Assembly (NCBI RefSeq): GCF_028476545.1 | Contig: NW_026731674.1 | Coordinates: 1,080,001 to 1,144,000, forward strand | Direction of reading: 5' to 3' | Length of the DNA: 64,000 nt | Source: Physella acuta | Lineage: Eukaryota > Mollusca > Gastropoda > Physidae | Shown: positions 48,540-63,116 of the stretch, piece by piece | Layout: every line of letters starts with the position of its first letter | Position numbering within the stretch: position 1 is the first letter of the stretch | Program-made: the position numbers and the translations under genes | The notes under the pieces: generated by a model | Told to the model about the DNA's origin: nothing | The model's input: only the letters and a program-made list of their open reading frames with translations | Databases searched by the model: none

Positions 48540-48907
48540 AGTTTTTTATGATGTTGGCTTTTCAGAAAATCTATCACAAAGAAGAGCCAATCAATGTTTG
48601 TTTTACAAAGGTCACTGGATTTCCAATCTATAACATGATTCTAAAAATATTCAATTTCAGAATTATTTTTCAAGATTAAGTTTTTTTTTTTTTTTTTTTT
48701 ATGGCCACTTTGCATAAATTACAAAAAAACGTTTTTTTTAATCCATGTCAACAATGATGGAATGATTCTCATCCATTGTATATGGGCAAATCTCTGTCAA
48801 GTACATTCAACAAATTGTAAATGGGCAAATCTCTGAAAACTAGATTAAAACATTCTCACCAACTAGAATGAACAAAGACTTAATGCTCAAACTATGTTAC
48901 AGCATCA

Positions 48908-49605
48908 AAGTCCAAAGTTGCAACAACCCAATGGTGCATACTTTGTCAAGTCCAAAGTTGCAACAACCCAATGGTGCATACTTTGTCACAGCAACCCTAT
49001 GGTGTATACTTTGTCAAGTCCAAAGTTGCAACAACCCAATGGTCCATACTTTGTCAAGTCCAAAGTTGCAACAACCCAACAATGGTGCATACTTTGTCAC
49101 AGCAACCCTATGGTGTATACTTTGTCAAGTCCAAAGTTGCAACAACCCAACAATGGTGCATACTTTGTCAAGTTCCGAAGTTGCAACAACCCAGCAATGG
49201 TGCATACTTTGTCACAGCAACCCTATGGTGTATACTTTGTCAAGTCCAAAGTTGCAACAACCCAATGGTGCATACTTTGTCAAGTCCAAAGTTGCAACAA
49301 CCCAATGGTGCATACTTTGTCACAGCAACCCTATGGTGTATACTTTGTCAAGTCCAAAGTTGCAACAACCCAATGGTCCATACTTTGTCAAGTCCAAAGT
49401 TGCAACAACCCAACAATGGTGCATACTTTGTCACAGCAACCCTATGGTGTATACTTTGTCAAGTCCAAAGTTGCAACAACCCAATGGTGCATACTTTGTC
49501 AAGTCCAAAGTTGCAACAACCCAATGGTGCATACTTTGTCACAGCAACCCTATGGTGTATACTTTGTCAAGTCCAAAGTTGCAACAACCCTATGGTGCAT
49601 ATTTT
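48908..49605. repeat. 40/28-bp mixed array
   Basis: Alternates CAAGTCCAAAGTTGCAACAA CCC modules (40 bp) with CACAGCAACCCTATGGTGTA modules (28 bp). Some copies have a CAA insertion (CAACAATGG). A block from about 48984 recurs from about 49318. Confidence 0.95.
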
Positions 49606-49751
49606 GATCACCACTCCTCAAGTCTACAGCCCTGAGTCTAAAAATGTTTACAAGTTCTTTCAATGGTTATAGAAATGTGAAGTCATCATTAAGTTTTCTC
49701 ACATTTGATAAACAAATTCTCTTGTCCATTGGACAGTGGTCAACTGGAACT

Positions 49752-49861
49752 AACACCAGTCACCATAAAGACCTGGGTGTGGTGTGGCTGTTGCAGGACT
49801 TCTAAAACACCAGTCACCTTAAAACATGGGTGTGGTGTGGCTGTTGCAAGACTTCTAAAAC
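49752..49861. repeat. ~54-bp direct repeat
   Basis: Two copies with ACACCAGTCACC and TGGGTGTGGTGTGGCTGTTG. Confidence 0.88.
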
Positions 49862-50702
49862 CTTCTCAGGGTTCATTGTCTTTAAACTGGACAAAAGTTT
49901 GAAAGTGCCTATACTCCTTATTGATGCTTAACTCTTTGCTTCTAAAGCCTCAACCAGGCCCTAAGCTAAGGGAGGTAACCTCCAAAAACTTCTTTGAGAT
50001 TGTTTTTAAAAATAAGTTTATTCTTTATTTTATGATTTAAAAGGCACAAAATATACTTATTAAATAAAGAAATGAAATATCTCAAAGAAAACATAATTGA
50101 ATACATTTTTCTAAGCGTATTTATCGTTCAGAGATGATTTTGTGATGCAACCTGGTGGTCAGCAGTCCGCCATGGAGCACACATTTCTCATAGTTTTAAA
50201 AATTACAATTCTACAATACATTCTCATTGGTAATTCTAACAGCTTAAATATCTAATGTAATAATAATAGTGATTCTTCAAAACAAAATGCAAACAATGAT
50301 AATGCGACCGTTTACACAAAAAACAAAAACTTTTCCAGAACCCAAGCTAGTCAACTCAGTATAAAATAAGAACAAAAGAATCCTAGAAAAATCTTGTGCC
50401 TTCTTGTACTATATTTAGTGAGCATAAATAGTGTACAAGCGCTTTTTGCATGAATAAAATGCGACAGAAAGTAATGGCGGTTGCGTCACGTTGCATTCAG
50501 TCACAGTAGTAGCAAATGATTCATATAATTCCTCTTTTTCTGTAGATTGAAGTGTTCAAATGATGGCATATGTTACATTACATAACGTAACAGCGTACTC
50601 TGCTTGATGTTACATGACAAATAGAAAATACTGCAATAACAAAATAGACTTGAACAAAGTTTAAGTGCATGTCTATGCTCTGGTTAAAATGTGGTAGCCT
50701 AT
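49862..50702. other. Probable BCKDHA 3' UTR and flank
   Basis: AT-rich, no tandem array. It contains the minus-strand AATAAA pair at 50017-50029. No other gene is seen. Confidence 0.45.
50017..50029 (-). promoter_or_regulatory. Candidate BCKDHA poly(A) signals
   Basis: Two overlapping minus-strand AATAAA hexamers, about 680 bases past the BCKDHA stop. They are the nearest canonical hexamers seen downstream of the stop on that strand. Use is inferred only. Confidence 0.35.
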
Positions 50703-50879
50703 CTAGGCCATGGGCTGGTAATGCTCCAGAGGATAATGTTCTTTGTAGAGCTGGACGTGTTTCTTCATTGAGTTCATCTGCTCCTGTATGCTGGCAGGAG
50801 GCTCGTCATACACATCTTCAAATAGAGATTCAGGGCGCCCGCGTTTTTCATTCTCTGCTGCAGCAAATGCTTTCATCAC
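50703..50879 (-). CDS. BCKDHA: BCKDHA last coding exon and stop
   Basis: 58 codons and TAG after acceptor CTGTTGCAG. It encodes VMKAFAAAENEKRGRPESLF, then EDVYDEPP and a C-terminus HVQLYKEHYPLEHYQPMA, matching human VMEAFEQAERK, FSDVYQEMP and LQTYGEHYPLDHF. Confidence 0.96.
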   Translation of the reverse strand: MMKAFAAAENEKRGRPESLFEDVYDEPPASIQEQMNSMKKHVQLYKEHYPLEHYQPMA

Positions 50880-50897
50880 CTGCAACAGTCAGTCTCA

Positions 50898-50991
50898 CCA
50901 TCATTCATGCCAACAAGTCATATAACCATCATTCATGCCACCAAGTCATATAACCATCATTCATGCCAACAAGTCATATAACCATCATTTG
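50898..50991. repeat. 28-bp repeat in BCKDHA last intron
   Basis: 3.4 copies of CATCATTCATGCCAACAAGT plus CATATAAC in a 211-bp intron, starting about 18 bp from the acceptor. Confidence 0.93.
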
Positions 50992-51091
50992 TGTCACCCT
51001 GATTTATGTCACTAAAGTGATTTGAACTGTTAGAAATTAGAGCCACCCCCATCATCAAACCCCAATGAATGCAACCAAGAGAATGGCTTAC

Positions 51092-51263
51092 CATCCTGCG
51101 AGATTCAAGTTTCCATTGTTTCTCCTTGTCCTCGTCCCACCAGCCCTTGTTGAGCATGTAGTGGCGCAGCCTAGAGATGGGGTTGTCTGTTTTGTCCCAG
51201 TGGCTGACCTCGTCAACAGACCTGTAGGCTGAGCTGTCGTCTGAGGTGCTGTGGTGGCCTAGC
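51092..51263 (-). CDS. BCKDHA: BCKDHA penultimate exon, phosphorylation loop
   Basis: 172 bp from acceptor TTTGAACAG to donor GTAAGC. It encodes [20 protein letters not shown] and on through [20 protein letters not shown] to ESRRM. The conserved serine loop controlled by BCKDK and the GWWDE motif are present. Completing the split Arg codon gives TYRLGHHS, against human TYRIGHHS. Confidence 0.96.
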
Positions 51264-51277
51264 CTGTTCAAACAGCC

Positions 51278-54200
51278 AGTCATCACACATCAACCTGACA
51301 TCACACATCAGCCTGCCATCACACATCAGCCTGACATCACACATCAGCCTGACATCACACATTAGCCTGACATCACACATCAGCCTGACATCACACATCA
51401 ACCTGCCATCACACATCAACCTGACATCACACATTAGCCAGACATCACACATCAGCCTGACATCACACATCAGCCTGACATCACACATCAGCCAGACATC
51501 ACACATCAACCTGCCATCACACATCAGACAGACATCACACATTAGCCTGACATCACACATCAGCCTGCCATCACACATCAACCTGCCATCACACATCAAC
51601 CTGACATCACACATTAGCCAGACATCACACATCAGCCTGACATCACACATCAGCCTGACATCACACATCAACCTGACATCACACATCAGCCTGACATCAC
51701 ACATCAACCTGACATCACACATCAGCCTGACATCACACATCAACCTGCCATCACACATCAACCTGACATCACACATCAGACAGACATCACACATGAGACA
51801 GACATCACACATCAGACAGACATCACACATCAGCCTGACATCACACATCAGCCTGACATCACACATCAACCTGACATCACACATCAGACAGACATCACAC
51901 ATGAGACAGACATCACACATCAGACAGACATCACACATCAGCCTGACATCACACATCAACCTGACATCACACATCAGACACACATCACACATCAGCCTGA
52001 CATCACACATCAACCTGACATCACACATCAGACAGACATCACACATCAGACAGACATCACACAGACATCACACATCAGCCTGACATCACACATCAGCCTG
52101 ACATCACACATCAACCTGACATCACACATCAGACAGACATCACACATCAGCCTGACATCACACATCAACCTGACATCACACATCAACCTGACATCACACA
52201 TCAACCTGACATCACACATCAACCAGACATCACACATCAACCAGACATCACACATCAACCTGACATCACACATCAGCCTGACATCAGACATCAGCCTGAC
52301 ATCAGACATCAGCCTGACATCACACATCAACCTGCCATCACACATCAACCTGACATCACACATCAACCTGACATCACACATCAGCCTGACATCACACATC
52401 AGCCTGACATCACACATCAACCTTACATCACACATCAGCCTGCCATCACACATCAGCCTGACATCACACATCAGCCTGACATCACACATCAACCTGACAT
52501 CACACATCAACCTGACATCACACATCAACCTGACATCACACATCAACCTGCCATCACACATCAGCTTGACATCACACATCAGACAGACATCACACATCAG
52601 CCTGACATCACACATCAACCTGACATCACACATCAGACAGACATCACACATCAGCCTGACATCACACATCAGCCTGACATCACACATCAGCCTGACATCA
52701 CACATCAGCCTGACATCACACATCAACCTGACATCACACATCAGACAGACATCACACATCAGACAGACATCACACATCAGACAGACATCACACATCAGCC
52801 TGACATCACACATCAGCCTGACATCACACATCAACCTGACATCACACATCAGACAGACATCACACATCAGCCTGACATCACACATCAACCTGACATCACA
52901 CATCAGACAGACATCACACATCAGACAGACATCACACATCAGACAGACATCACACATCAGCCTGACATCACACATCAGCCTGACATCACACATCAACCTG
53001 ACATCACACATCAGACAGACATCACACATCAGCCTGACATCACACATCAACCTGACATCACACATCAACCTGACATCACACATCAACCAGACATCACACA
53101 TCAACCAGACATCACACATCAACCTGACATCACACATCAGCCTGACATCAGACATCAGCCTGACATCACACATCAGCCTGACATCACACATCAGCCAGAC
53201 ATCACACATCAACCTGCCATCACACATCAACCTGACATCACACATCAACCTGACATCACACATCAGCCTGACATCACACATCAGCCTGACATCACACATC
53301 AACCTGACATCACACATCAGCCTGCCATCACACATCAGCCTGACATCACACATCAGCCTGACATCACACATCAACCTGACATCACACATCAACCTGACAT
53401 CACACATCAACCTGACATCACACATCAGCCTGACATCACACATCAGCCTGACATCACACATCAACCTGCCATCACACATCAGCCTGACATCACACATCAG
53501 CCTGACATCACACATCAACCTGCCATCACACATCAACCTGACATCACACATTAGACAGACATCACACATCAGCTTGACATCACACATCAGACAGACATCA
53601 CACATCAGCCTGACATCACACATCAACCTGACATCACACATCAGACAGACATCACACATCAGACAGACATCACACATTAGACAGACATCACACATCAGCC
53701 TGACATCACACATCAGACAGACATCACACATCAGACAGACATCACACATCAACCTGCCATCACACATCAGCCTGACATCACACATCAGACAGACATCACA
53801 CATCAGACAGACATCACACATCAGCCTGACATCACACATCAGCCTGACATCACACATCAACCTGACATCACACATCAGCCTGACATCACACATCAGCCTG
53901 ACATCACACAGCAACCTGACATCACACATCAGCCTGCCATCACAAATCAGCCTGACATCACACATCAGCCTGACATCACACATCAACCTGACATCACACA
54001 TCAACCTGACATCACACATCAACCTGACATCACACATCAACCTGACATCACACATCAGCCTGACATCACACATCAACCTGCCATCACACATCAACCTGAC
54101 ATCACACATCAACCTGACATCACACATTAGACAGACATCACAGATCAGCTTGACATCACACATCAGACAGACATCACACATCAGCCTGACATCACACATC

Positions 54201-54570
54201 AACCTGACATCACACATCAGACAGACATCACACATCAGCCTGACATCACACATTAGACAGACATCACACATCAGCCTGACATCACACATCAGACAGACAT
54301 CACACATCAGACAGACATCACACATCAACCTGACATCACACATTAGACAGACATCACACATTAGACAGACATCACACATCAGCCTGACATCACACATCAG
54401 ACAGACATCACACATCAACCTGCCATCACACATCAGCCTGACATCACACATCAGACAGACATCACACATCAGACAGACATCACACATCAGCCTGACATCA
54501 CACATCAGCCTGACATCACACATCAGACAGACATCACACATCAGACAGACATCACACATCAGCCTGACAT
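51278..54570. repeat. 18-bp array filling BCKDHA intron (3.3 kb)
   Basis: About 183 copies of ATCACACATCAGCCTGAC with variants CAACCTG, CAGACAG, CAACCAG and CTGCC. It runs from 14 bp beyond one exon to 12 bp short of the other, over 99% of the 3319-bp intron. Variant blocks recur at 864 bp (52221/53085) and 576 bp (53551/54127), that is 48 and 32 units. Since 18 is a multiple of 3, one minus-strand frame stays open for over 800 codons (repeat MCDVRL); this is an artefact. Confidence 0.98.
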
Positions 54571-54582
54571 TGTGAGAGATAC

Positions 54583-54724
54583 CTGTACGTCATGGCCTCA
54601 ATTAAAACAGGTCTACTTTGGGTGACACAAACTTGTCTGGCCCTCTTGGTTGCATTATAAACAGCAAACACATCATTGCCATCAACTCGTATACACAGCA
54701 TGCCATAGCCTGCCGCCCTAGAGG
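54583..54724 (-). CDS. BCKDHA: BCKDHA internal exon ([14 protein letters not shown])
   Basis: 142 bp from acceptor GTGTCCCCAG to donor GTATCT. It encodes [20 protein letters not shown] and on to [12 protein letters not shown], aligned without gaps to human BCKDHA. A nearer CTCTAG was rejected as acceptor because it breaks the frame with the preceding exon; the CCCCAG site restores GIAxRxxGYG. Confidence 0.95.
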
Positions 54725-54726
54725 CT

Positions 54727-57700
54727 GGGGACACAGGTGACAAACATCAGTGGGACACATCAAAACTACAGGTGACAAACATCAGTGGGACACATCAAAA
54801 CTACAGGTGACAAACATCAGTGGGACACATCAAAACTACAGGTGACAGACATTAGTGGGACACATCAAAACTACAGGTGACAGACATCAGTGGGACACAT
54901 CAAAACTACAGGTGACAAACATCAGTGGGACACATCAAAACTACAGGTGACAGACATTAGTGGGACACATCAAAACTACTGGGACACATCAAAACTACAG
55001 GTGACAGACATTAGTGGGACACATCAAAACTACAGGGACACATCAAAACTACAGGTGACAGACATTAGTGGGACACATCAAAACTACAGGTGACAGACAT
55101 TAGTGGGACACATCAAAACTACAGGTGACAGACATTAGTGGGACACATCAAAACTACAGGGACACATCAAAACTACAGGTGACAGACATCAGTGGGACAC
55201 ATCAAAACTACAGGGACACATCAAAACTACAGGGACACATCAAAACTACAGGGACACATCAAAACTACAGGGACACATCAAAACTACTGGGACACATCAA
55301 AACTACAGGGACACATCAAAACTACAGGTGACAGACATCAGTGGGACACATCAAAACTACAGGTGACAAACATCAGTGGGACACATCAAAACTACAGGTG
55401 ACAGACATTAGTGGGACACATCAAAACTACAGGTGACAGACATCAGTGGGACACATCAAAACTACAGGTGACAAACATCAGTGGGACACATCAAAACTAC
55501 AGGTGACAGACATTAGTGGGACACATCAAAACTACAGGTGACAAACATCAGTGGGACACATCAAAACTACAGGTGACAGACATTAGTGGGACACATCAAA
55601 ACTACAGGTGACAGACATCAGTGGGACACATCAAAACTACAGGTGACAAACATCAGTGGGACACATCAAAACTACAGGTGACAGACATTAGTGGGACACA
55701 TCAAAACTACAGGTGACAGACATCAGTGGGACACATCAAAACTACAGGTGACAAACATCAGTGGGACACATCAAAACTACAGGTGACAGACATTAGTGGG
55801 ACACATCAAAACTACAGGGACACATCAAAACTACAGGTGACAGACATCAGTGGGACACATCAAAACTACAGGGACACATCAAAACTACAGGGACACATCA
55901 AAACTACAGGGACACATCAAAACTACAGGGACACATCAAAACTACTGGGACACATCAAAACTACAGGTGACAGACATTAGTGGGACACATCAAAACTACA
56001 GGTGACAGACATCAGTGGGACACATCAAAACTACAGGTGACAAACATCAGTGGGACACATCAAAACTACAGGTGACAGACATTAGTGGGACACATCAAAA
56101 CTACAGGTGACAAACATCAGTGGGACACATCAAAACTACAGGTGACAGACATTAGTGGGACACATCAAAACTACAGGTGACAGACATCAGTGGGACACAT
56201 CAAAACTACAGGTGACAAACATCAGTGGGACACATCAAAACTACAGGTGACAGACATTAGTGGGACACATCAAAACTACAGGTGACAGACATCAGTGGGA
56301 CACATCAAAACTACAGGTGACAAACATCAGTGGGACACATCAAAACTACAGGTGACAGACATTAGTGGGACACATCAAAACTACAGGGACACATCAAAAC
56401 TACAGGTGACAGACATCAGTGGGACACATCAAAACTACAGGGACACATCAAAACTACAGGGACACATCAAAACTACAGGGACACATCAAAACTACAGGGA
56501 CACATCAAAACTACTGGGACACATCAAAACTACAGGGACACATCAAAACTACAGGTGACAGACATCAGTGGGACACATCAAAACTACAGGTGACAAACAT
56601 CAGTGGGACACATCAAAACTACAGGTGACAGACATTAGTGGGACACATCAAAACTACAGGTGACAGACATCAGTGGGACACATCAAAACTACAGGTGACA
56701 GACATCAGTGGGACACATCAAAACTACAGGGACACATCAAAACTACAGGGACACATCAAAACTACAGGGACACATCAAAACTACAGGGACACATCAAAAC
56801 TACTGGGACACATCAAAACTACAGGTGACAGACATCAGTGGGACACATCAAAACTACAGGGACACATCAAAACTACAGGGACACATCAAAACTACAGGGA
56901 CACATCAAAACTACAGGGACACATCAAAACTACTGGGACACATCAAAACTACAGGTGACAGACATCAGTGGGACACATCAAAACTACAGGGACACATCAA
57001 AACTACAGGGACACATCAAAACTACAGGGACACATCAAAACTACAGGGACACATCAAAACTACTGGGACACATCAAAACTACAGGTGACAGACATCAGTG
57101 GGACACATCAAAACTACAGGGACACATCAAAACTACAGGGACACATCAAAACTACAGGGACACATCAAAACTACAGGGACACATCAAAACTACTGGGACA
57201 CATCAAAACTACAGGTGACAGACATCAGTGGGACACATCAAAACTACAGGGACACATCAAAACTACAGGGACACATCAAAACTACAGGGACACATCAAAA
57301 CTACAGGGACACATCAAAACTACAGGTGACAGACATCAGTGGGACACATCAAAACTACAGGGACACATCAAAACTACTGGTGACAGACATCAGTGGGACA
57401 CATCAAAACTACAGGTGACAGACATCAGTGGGACACATCAAAACTACAGGGACACATCAAAACTACTGGTGACAGACATCAGTGGGACACATCAAAACTA
57501 CAAGGACACATCAAAACTACTGGTGACAGACATCAGTGGGACACATCAAAACTACAGGTGACAGACATCAGTGGGACACATCAAAACTACAGGGACACAT
57601 CAAAACTACTGGTGACAGACATCAGTGGGACACATCAAAACTACAGGGACACATCAAAACTACTGGTGACAGACATCAGTGGGACACATCAAAACTACTG

Positions 57701-60700
57701 GTGACAGACATCAGTGGGACACATCAAAACTACAGGGACACATCAAAACTACTGGTGACAGACATCAGTGGGACACATCAAAACTACAGGTGACAGACAT
57801 CAGTGGGACACATCAAAACTACTGGGACACATCAAAACTACTGGTGACAGACATCAGTGGGACACATCAAAACTACAGGTGACAGACATCAGTGGGACAC
57901 ATCAAAACTACTGGGACACATCAAAACTACTGGTGACAGACATCAGTGGGACACATCAAAACTACTGGGACACATCAAAACTACTGGTGACAGACATCAG
58001 TGGGACACATCAAAACTACAGGTGACAGACATCAGTGGGACACATCAAAACTACAGGTGACAGACATCAGTGGGACACATCAAAACTACAGGTGACAGAC
58101 ATCAGTGGGACACATCAAAACTACTGGGACACATCAAAACTACTGGTGACAGACATCAGTGGGACACATCAAAACTACAGGTGACAGACATCAGTGGGAC
58201 ACATCAAAACTACAGGTGACAGACATCAGTGGGACACATCAAAACTACAGGTGACAGACATCAGTGGGACACATCAAAACTACTGGGACACATCAAAACT
58301 ACTGGTGACAGACATCAGTGGGACACATCAAAACTACAGGTGACAGACATCAGTGGGACACATCAAAACTACAGGTGACAGACATCAGTGGGACACATCA
58401 AAACTACTGGGACACATCAAAACTACTGGTGACAGACATCAGTGGGACACATCAAAACTACAGGTGACAGACATCAGTGGGACACATCAAAACTACTGGG
58501 ACACATCAAAACTACTGGTGACAGACATCAGTGGGACACATCAAAACTACAGGTGACAGACATCAGTGGGACACATCAAAACTACAGGTGACAGACATCA
58601 GTGGGACACATCAAAACTACTGGGACACATCAAAACTACTGGTGACAGACATCAGTGGGACACATCAAAACTACAGGTGACAGACATCAGTGGGACACAT
58701 CAAAACTACAGGTGACAGACATCAGTGGGACACATCAAAACTACTGGGACACATCAAAACTACTGGTGACAGACATCAGTGGGACACATCAAAACTACAG
58801 GTGACAGACATCAGTGGGACACATCAAAACTACTGGGACACATCAAAACTACTGGGACACATCAAAACTACTGGGACACATCAAAACTACAGGTGACAGA
58901 CATCAGTGGGACACATCAAAACTACAGGGACACATCAAAACTACAGGGACACATCAAAACTACAGGGACACATCAAAACTACAGGGACACATCAAAACTA
59001 CTGGGACACATCAAAACTACAGGGACACATCAAAACTACAGGTGACAGACATCAGTGGGACACATCAAAACTACAGGTGACAAACATCAGTGGGACACAT
59101 CAAAACTACAGGTGACAGACATTAGTGGGACACATCAAAACTACAGGTGACAGACATCAGTGGGACACATCAAAACTACAGGTGACAAACATCAGTGGGA
59201 CACATCAAAACTACAGGTGACAGACATTAGTGGGACACATCAAAACTACAGGTGACAGACATTAGTGGGACACATCAAAACTACAGGTGACAAACATCAG
59301 TGGGACACATCAAAACTACTGGGACACATCAAAACTACAGGGACACATCAAAACTACAGGTGACAGACATCAGTGGGACACATCAAAACTACAGGTGACA
59401 AACATCAGTGGGACACATCAAAACTACAGGTGACAGACATTAGTGGGACACATCAAAACTACAGGTGACAGACATCAGTGGGACACATCAAAACTACAGG
59501 TGACAAACATCAGTGGGACACATCAAAACTACAGGTGACAGACATTAGTGGGACACATCAAAACTACAGGTGACAGACATTAGTGGGACACATCAAAACT
59601 ACAGGTGACAGACATCAGTGGGACACATCAAAACTACAGGTGACAAACATCAGTGGGACACATCAAAACTACAGGTGACAGACATTAGTGGGACACATCA
59701 AAACTACAGGTGACAGACATCAGTGGGACACATCAAAACTACAGGTGACAAACATCAGTGGGACACATCAAAACTACAGGTGACAGACATTAGTGGGACA
59801 CATCAAAACTACAGGGACACATCAAAACTACAGGTGACAGACATCAGTGGGACACATCAAAACTACAGGGACACATCAAAACTACAGGGACACATCAAAA
59901 CTACAGGGACACATCAAAACTACAGGGACACATCAAAACTACTGGGACACATCAAAACTACAGGGACACATCAAAACTACAGGTGACAGACATCAGTGGG
60001 ACACATCAAAACTACAGGTGACAAACATCAGTGGGACACATCAAAACTACAGGTGACAGACATTAGTGGGACACATCAAAACTACAGGTGACAGACATCA
60101 GTGGGACACATCAAAACTACAGGTGACAGACATCAGTGGGACACATCAAAACTACAGGGACACATCAAAACTACAGGGACACATCAAAACTACAGGGACA
60201 CATCAAAACTACAGGGACACATCAAAACTACTGGGACACATCAAAACTACAGGTGACAGACATCAGTGGGACACATCAAAACTACAGGGACACATCAAAA
60301 CTACAGGGACACATCAAAACTACAGGGACACATCAAAACTACAGGGACACATCAAAACTACTGGGACACATCAAAACTACAGGTGACAGACATCAGTGGG
60401 ACACATCAAAACTACAGGGACACATCAAAACTACAGGGACACATCAAAACTACAGGGACACATCAAAACTACAGGGACACATCAAAACTACTGGGACACA
60501 TCAAAACTACAGGTGACAGACATCAGTGGGACACATCAAAACTACAGGGACACATCAAAACTACAGGGACACATCAAAACTACAGGGACACATCAAAACT
60601 ACAGGGACACATCAAAACTACAGGGACACATCAAAACTACTGGGACACATCAAAACTACAGGTGACAGACATCAGTGGGACACATCAAAACTACAGGGAC

Positions 60701-63015
60701 ACATCAAAACTACAGGGACACATCAAAACTACAGGGACACATCAAAACTACAGGGACACATCAAAACTACAGGTGACAGACATCAGTGGGACACATCAAA
60801 ACTACAGGGACACATCAAAACTACTGGTGACAGACATCAGTGGGACACATCAAAACTACAGGTGACAGACATCAGTGGGACACATCAAAACTACAGGGAC
60901 ACATCAAAACTACTGGTGACAGACATCAGTGGGACACATCAAAACTACAAGGACACATCAAAACTACTGGTGACAGACATCAGTGGGACACATCAAAACT
61001 ACAGGTGACAGACATCAGTGGGACACATCAAAACTACAGGGACACATCAAAACTACTGGTGACAGACATCAGTGGGACACATCAAAACTACAGGGACACA
61101 TCAAAACTACTGGTGACAGACATCAGTGGGACACATCAAAACTACTGGTGACAGACATCAGTGGGACACATCAAAACTACAGGGACACATCAAAACTACT
61201 GGTGACAGACATCAGTGGGACACATCAAAACTACAGGTGACAGACATCAGTGGGACACATCAAAACTACTGGGACACATCAAAACTACTGGTGACAGACA
61301 TCAGTGGGACACATCAAAACTACAGGTGACAGACATCAGTGGGACACATCAAAACTACTGGGACACATCAAAACTACTGGTGACAGACATCAGTGGGACA
61401 CATCAAAACTACTGGGACACATCAAAACTACTGGTGACAGACATCAGTGGGACACATCAAAACTACAGGTGACAGACATCAGTGGGACACATCAAAACTA
61501 CAGGTGACAGACATCAGTGGGACACATCAAAACTACAGGTGACAGACATCAGTGGGACACATCAAAACTACTGGGACACATCAAAACTACTGGTGACAGA
61601 CATCAGTGGGACACATCAAAACTACAGGTGACAGACATCAGTGGGACACATCAAAACTACAGGTGACAGACATCAGTGGGACACATCAAAACTACAGGTG
61701 ACAGACATCAGTGGGACACATCAAAACTACTGGGACACATCAAAACTACTGGTGACAGACATCAGTGGGACACATCAAAACTACAGGTGACAGACATCAG
61801 TGGGACACATCAAAACTACAGGTGACAGACATCAGTGGGACACATCAAAACTACTGGGACACATCAAAACTACTGGTGACAGACATCAGTGGGACACATC
61901 AAAACTACAGGTGACAGACATCAGTGGGACACATCAAAACTACTGGGACACATCAAAACTACTGGTGACAGACATCAGTGGGACACATCAAAACTACAGG
62001 TGACAGACATCAGTGGGACACATCAAAACTACAGGTGACAGACATCAGTGGGACACATCAAAACTACTGGGACACATCAAAACTACTGGTGACAGACATC
62101 AGTGGGACACATCAAAACTACAGGTGACAGACATCAGTGGGACACATCAAAACTACAGGTGACAGACATCAGTGGGACACATCAAAACTACTGGGACACA
62201 TCAAAACTACTGGTGACAGACATCAGTGGGACACATCAAAACTACAGGTGACAGACATCAGTGGGACACATCAAAACTACTGGGACACATCAAAACTACT
62301 GGGACACATCAAAACTACTGGGACACATCAAAACTACTGGTGACAGACATCAGTGGGACACATCAAAACTACAGGGACACATCAAAACTACTGGTGACAG
62401 ACATCAGTGGGACACATCAAAACTACTGGGACACATCAAAACTACTGGGACACATCAAAACTACAGGTGACAGACATCAGTGGGACACATCAAAACTACA
62501 GGTGACAGACATCAGTGGGACACATCAAAACTACTGGGACACATCAAAACTACTGGGACACATCAAAACTACTGGGACACATCAAAACTACAGGTGACAA
62601 ACATCAGTGGGACACATCAAAACTACAGGTGACAGACATCAGTGGGACACATCAAAACTACTGGGACACATCAAAACTACAGGGACACATCAAAACTACA
62701 GGTGACAGACATCACTGGGACACATCAAAACTACTGGTGACAGACATCAGTGGGACACATCAAAACTACTGGGACACATCAAAACTACTGGGACACATCA
62801 AAACTACTGGGACACATCAAAACTACTGGGACACATCAAAACTACAGGTGACAAACATCAGTGGGACACATCAAAACTACAGGTGACAGACATCAGTGGG
62901 ACACATCAAAACTACTGGGACACATCAAAACTACTGGGACACATCAAAACTACAGGGACACATCAAAACTACAGGTGACAGACATCACTGGGACACATCA
63001 AAACTACAGGTGACA
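54727..63015. repeat. 8.3 kb 35/19-bp array in BCKDHA intron
   Basis: A mix of 35-bp modules (GGTGACAGACATCAGTGGGA and the 19-mer core) and bare 19-bp cores (GGGACACATCAAAACTACA). A 130-bp superunit (one 35 plus five 19) repeats from 56.7 to 57.3 kb and from 60.1 to 60.6 kb. About 2.7 kb (56.13-58.88 kb) recurs at 59.56-62.32 kb with an offset of 3428 bp, later 3447 bp after a 19-bp insertion. The array begins 2 bp from the exon acceptor. Confidence 0.98.
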
Positions 63016-63116
63016 CAACCATAGTATTGTTAACATCAAATAAATAAATACACAATATGTTGAGGTCAAGAAAATGTTAACATTGCTCTCATCAATCAAT
63101 ACAACTCTGTACAACT

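Noticed and set aside
52046-54559. An 837-codon minus-strand frame of repeated MCDVRL, and plus-strand SHISLT frames
   Set aside because: An 18-bp unit without stops stays open on both strands. It lies inside a BCKDHA intron between proven exons.
54721-54724. CTCTAG as the acceptor for the BCKDHA exon
   Set aside because: It would break the reading frame with the preceding exon; CCCCAG just upstream gives an ungapped match to the family.
54890-62886. Overlapping short frames of GHIKTTG/THQNYR type
   Set aside because: Products of the 35/19-bp intron array; the same peptides recur with the repeat units.
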